From JBCBEX01 sp039177895 (GTDB taxonomy: Bacteria; Bacteroidota; Rhodothermia; Rhodothermales; Rubricoccaceae), in the NCBI GenBank assembly GCA_039177895.1, contig JBCDFO010000326.1, positions 1 to 5,741 on the forward strand: a DNA stretch of 5,741 bases, read 5' to 3'. The position numbers and the translations under genes are program-made. How positions within the stretch are numbered: the first letter of the stretch is position 1; each line of letters opens with the position of its first letter. Under the pieces are notes generated by a model. It did not search any database and was not told the DNA's origin. It saw only the letters and a program-made list of their open reading frames with translations. Positions 5,484 through 5,741 of the stretch are shown here, piece after piece.

Positions 5484-5741
5484 TCACTCTGTCTCCGGCT
5501 TGCCCTCTTCTGAGTGCTCCGAATCGTTCTCGGGAAACGTGACCCCATCGTAGAGCACGTTCACGTCGAGCGCGATGCCGAGCGTATCGATGACGAGCGA
5601 GGGATGCTCGGGCGTGGCATCGGTGAGCGTCCAGGTGCCGTCGTCGCCGCGCTGGAAGACGTCCACGGCGGCGGATGCCTGCTCCACGAGCACGTAGGCC
5701 CGCAACGACTCGATGGAGCGGTAGGCGCGGAACTTCCCGCC
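5484..5741 (-). CDS. Uma2-family (PD-(D/E)xK-like) protein, 3' part only
   Basis: The last 85 codons of a gene that continues past the right edge. The reading frame is open to the edge, so the TTG at 5705 is an internal Leu codon and not the start. The visible part reads GKFRAYRSIESLRAYVLVEQ and then a VDVFQR...DGTWTLTDA strand pair and a LGIALDVNVLYDGV end. This matches the C-terminal part of Uma2 proteins, where a Lys in the K-x3-Y-x5-L-x2-YVLV element follows the catalytic core. The tail after the family end (about 17 residues, rich in Glu and Ser) is an unusual acidic extension. The catalytic Asp/Glu residues lie outside the window, so activity cannot be judged. These genes are often multicopy and their biological role is unsettled. 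It converges on the amidohydrolase gene. Confidence 0.85.
   Translation of the reverse strand, partial: GGKFRAYRSIESLRAYVLVEQASAAVDVFQRGDDGTWTLTDATPEHPSLVIDTLGIALDVNVLYDGVTFPENDSEHSEEGKPETE

Overview
The window is GC-rich, tightly packed bacterial DNA with strong G/C preference at third codon positions and few recognisable Shine-Dalgarno sites. One possible promoter has the Bacteroidota form TAnnTTTG, and the protein families resemble those I associate with Rhodothermota/Rhodothermia (Salinibacter, Rubricoccaceae). That placement is an inference; the window has no rRNA or marker gene. I see no mobile element, CRISPR array, tRNA or rRNA.

Layout from left to right. Positions 1-100 look like the tail of an upstream transcription unit and hold a strong UUCG-capped hairpin (31-58) with a short T-rich tail. 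A plus-strand gene (101-1582) encodes a YbjT-like atypical SDR with an unassigned C-terminal domain. It meets, with only 4 bp between the stop codons, a minus-strand block read right to left: a Zn-site-less M16 peptidase homologue (3976-2612), a Crp/Fnr-family regulator (2534, more likely from upstream, to 1929) and a 69-aa DUF2892 two-helix membrane protein (1796-1587). The 132-bp gap between regulator and DUF2892 gene carries a 13-bp palindrome that could be an operator. A 125-bp divergent intergenic region (3977-4101) separates the M16 gene from a plus-strand secreted amidohydrolase-fold protein (4102-5430). That gene converges on the 3' part of a Uma2-family gene that runs off the right edge (5741-5484, minus).

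The most notable point is that the two divergent neighbours both look like pseudoenzymes. The M16 protein has T-V-L in place of the HxxEH zinc ligands and Ser for the distal Glu, yet keeps the Arg/Tyr pair of the non-catalytic M16B subunit. The amidohydrolase has lost the HxH motif, both later His ligands and the catalytic Asp, yet keeps a signal peptide and the surrounding fold motifs. The regulator/DUF2892 pair is of a kind I recall near sulfide/persulfide genes in other bacteria. The regulator has four Cys in its sensor domain and its N-terminus appears to begin upstream of the first ordinary start codon. Apart from these, the window is ordinary chromosomal housekeeping or accessory sequence. 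I see no clear new multi-gene system.
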